From positions 1 to 25,968 of IMG/VR virus record IMGVR_UViG_3300043470_000337: a stretch of DNA of 25,968 nucleotides, one strand, 5' to 3'. Below are positions 24,965 to 25,968 of this stretch, piece by piece (the first letter of the stretch is position 1; each line of letters opens with the position of its first letter). Source of the DNA: a virus. Made by a program: the position numbers and the translations under genes. The notes under the pieces are model-generated. The model did no database searches and was not told the DNA's origin. It saw only the letters and a program-made list of their open reading frames with translations.

Positions 24965-25968
24965 ATGAGTGAAATTTATCAAGACATACCAACTTATGAC
25001 AATGGAGACTGGACAATTACAAGTTTTGAATCCAGAGAGGAGTTCAGCAACTTTATCTTTAGCATATTTAAAGAACCAGGTAAGTACAACTTCAATGAAA
25101 CTACAAATAAAGTTTTCATATCTGAGTCAACAAAATTTAAAAAAGATGGAATATACACTCCGGCACCCTACAGATCAAAAGACTTTATAACATATTGGGA
25201 TGACCAAAAAGCTAAATGCCGTAAAGGTGTAATAGTTAAAGATGGTAATAATGCATGGTTCATTGCCAGAGAATACTACATGTGGTTAAACTTTTTACCA
25301 ATTTTTGATAAAGAGTTGCAACAATTTGGGTTTGCTAAGATACGGGATGCTCAGTATCATATGGCATTATATGAACTATTAGCTGAACTTAACTATAAAC
25401 ACTCTGCAATATTAAAGAAAAGACAGATAGCTTCTTCTTACTATCATATGGGTAAACTTATAAATCAGCAATGGTTTGAAGCAGGGGTAACACTTAAGAT
25501 AGGAGCTAGTCTTAAAGATTATATTAATGAGAAAGGATCCTGGAAGTTTTTACAGGAATATGCTGCATTCTTAAATGAACATACAGCATGGTACAGACCT
25601 ATGTCACCGGATAAGGTAATGATGTGGCAACAGAAGATTGAGGTAAGAAAAGGAGATAGAAAAACAGAAGTTGGTCTTAAAGGTACTATACAAGGTATGT
25701 CATTTGAGAAAGATCCAACAAATGGTGTAGGAGGTCCGGTAAAATACTTCTTCCATGAGGAGGCTGGAATTGCTCCTAAGATGGATCAGACATATGAGTA
25801 CATGCGCCCAGCCATGAGATCTGGACTTATTACTACAGGAATGTTTATAGCTGCAGGATCTGTGGGTGATTTATCTCAGTGTAATCCACTAAGAGATATG
25901 ATCCTTAATCCATTATCTAAAGATGTATATGCAGTAGAAACAGATCTTATAGATGATAAAGGCACTCA
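24965..25968 (+). CDS. terL: terminase large subunit (partial, C-terminus beyond window)
   Basis: 334 codons are visible from MSEIYQDIPTYDNGDWTITS. The N-terminal part carries an adenine-binding-like region and FLPIFDKELQQFGFAKIRDA. The ATPase core is then readable: LKKRQIASSYYHMGKL as a degenerate Walker A (residues ~153-168), and VKYFFHEEAGIAPKM as Walker B with the acidic pair EE (about 258-262), followed by a motif-III-like AGSVGDLSQCN. The nuclease half is not in the window. This is the packaging motor that pumps DNA into the prohead. Divergent Walker motifs are usual in crAss-like and related phages. Start chosen because the frame opens right after the HNH stop. Confidence 0.88.
   Translation, partial: MSEIYQDIPTYDNGDWTITSFESREEFSNFIFSIFKEPGKYNFNETTNKVFISESTKFKKDGIYTPAPYRSKDFITYWDDQKAKCRKGVIVKDGNNAWFIAREYYMWLNFLPIFDKELQQFGFAKIRDAQYHMALYELLAELNYKHSAILKKRQIASSYYHMGKLINQQWFEAGVTLKIGASLKDYINEKGSWKFLQEYAAFLNEHTAWYRPMSPDKVMMWQQKIEVRKGDRKTEVGLKGTIQGMSFEKDPTNGVGGPVKYFFHEEAGIAPKMDQTYEYMRPAMRSGLITTGMFIAAGSVGDLSQCNPLRDMILNPLSKDVYAVETDLIDDKGT

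Noticed and set aside
1-25968. Stop-codon reassignment, known in some crAss-like phages
   Set aside because: Genes end with TAA, TAG or TGA at sensible positions (for example TAG at 5483 and 8505, TGA at 700 and 11667), and no gene needs readthrough to make sense.
1-25968. Integrase, attachment site or prophage signs
   Set aside because: No recombinase, repressor, tRNA-like end or bacterial flank is visible, so a lytic phage is the simpler reading for this window.

Overview
The window looks like part of the genome of a lytic tailed phage infecting a Bacteroidota host, probably related to the crAss-like phages (Crassvirales). The reasons are: AT-rich DNA; A/T-rich leaders instead of Shine-Dalgarno sites; promoters of the Bacteroidota type (TAnnTTTG); no tRNA, rRNA or bacterial metabolic gene; and a right-hand run of HU/IHF-like protein, zinc-ribbon protein, PD-(D/E)XK nuclease and large terminase. 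The lineage is an inference from gene content, because no database search was possible.

Layout. Positions 1-9062 carry genes only on the minus strand: small early or replication-side genes. They include a ParB-like nuclease-domain protein cut by the left edge, a GIY-YIG homing endonuclease, a small HNH protein, and many short proteins without a recognisable family. Positions 9846-25968 carry genes only on the plus strand. First comes a middle block (HEXXH protein, possible Acb2-like protein, GroES-like protein, DUF3310 protein). Next are the virion fibre and adhesin genes (12635-18375), a lysis cassette (18456-20151), small basic proteins, and then a packaging block ending in the large terminase, which runs off the right edge. 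An HNH homing endonuclease sits directly before the terminase gene. The two arms diverge from a noncoding hub at about 9063-9845.

The most unusual part is 6.9-9.3 kb. There, genes of 22-103 codons each form a separate cassette: ORF, terminator hairpin (often with the stop codon inside its loop), the fixed motif TACAGCT-N4-ACT, a short A/T leader, and the next ATG. I count ten copies of the motif, all in the same orientation, and saw no other copy in the window. This looks like an array of one-gene early transcription units driven by a phage-specific promoter or operator.

Three noncoding stretches are rich in RNA structure. Positions 5884-6229 hold two multi-hairpin elements ending in a minus-strand terminator. 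Positions 6608-6945 lie downstream of the last TACAGCT motif. Positions 9406-9845 hold a tandem series of promoter, short RNA and terminator, including a multibranched RNA of about 225 nt and an attenuator-like set of mutually exclusive hairpins before the HEXXH gene.

Working together, the left arm would take over the host early. The hub RNAs and middle genes (possible anti-defence protein, chaperonin cofactor) would follow. The right arm would make fibres with collagen-like stalks and sugar-binding modules, lyse the cell with a holin and amidase, and package DNA.
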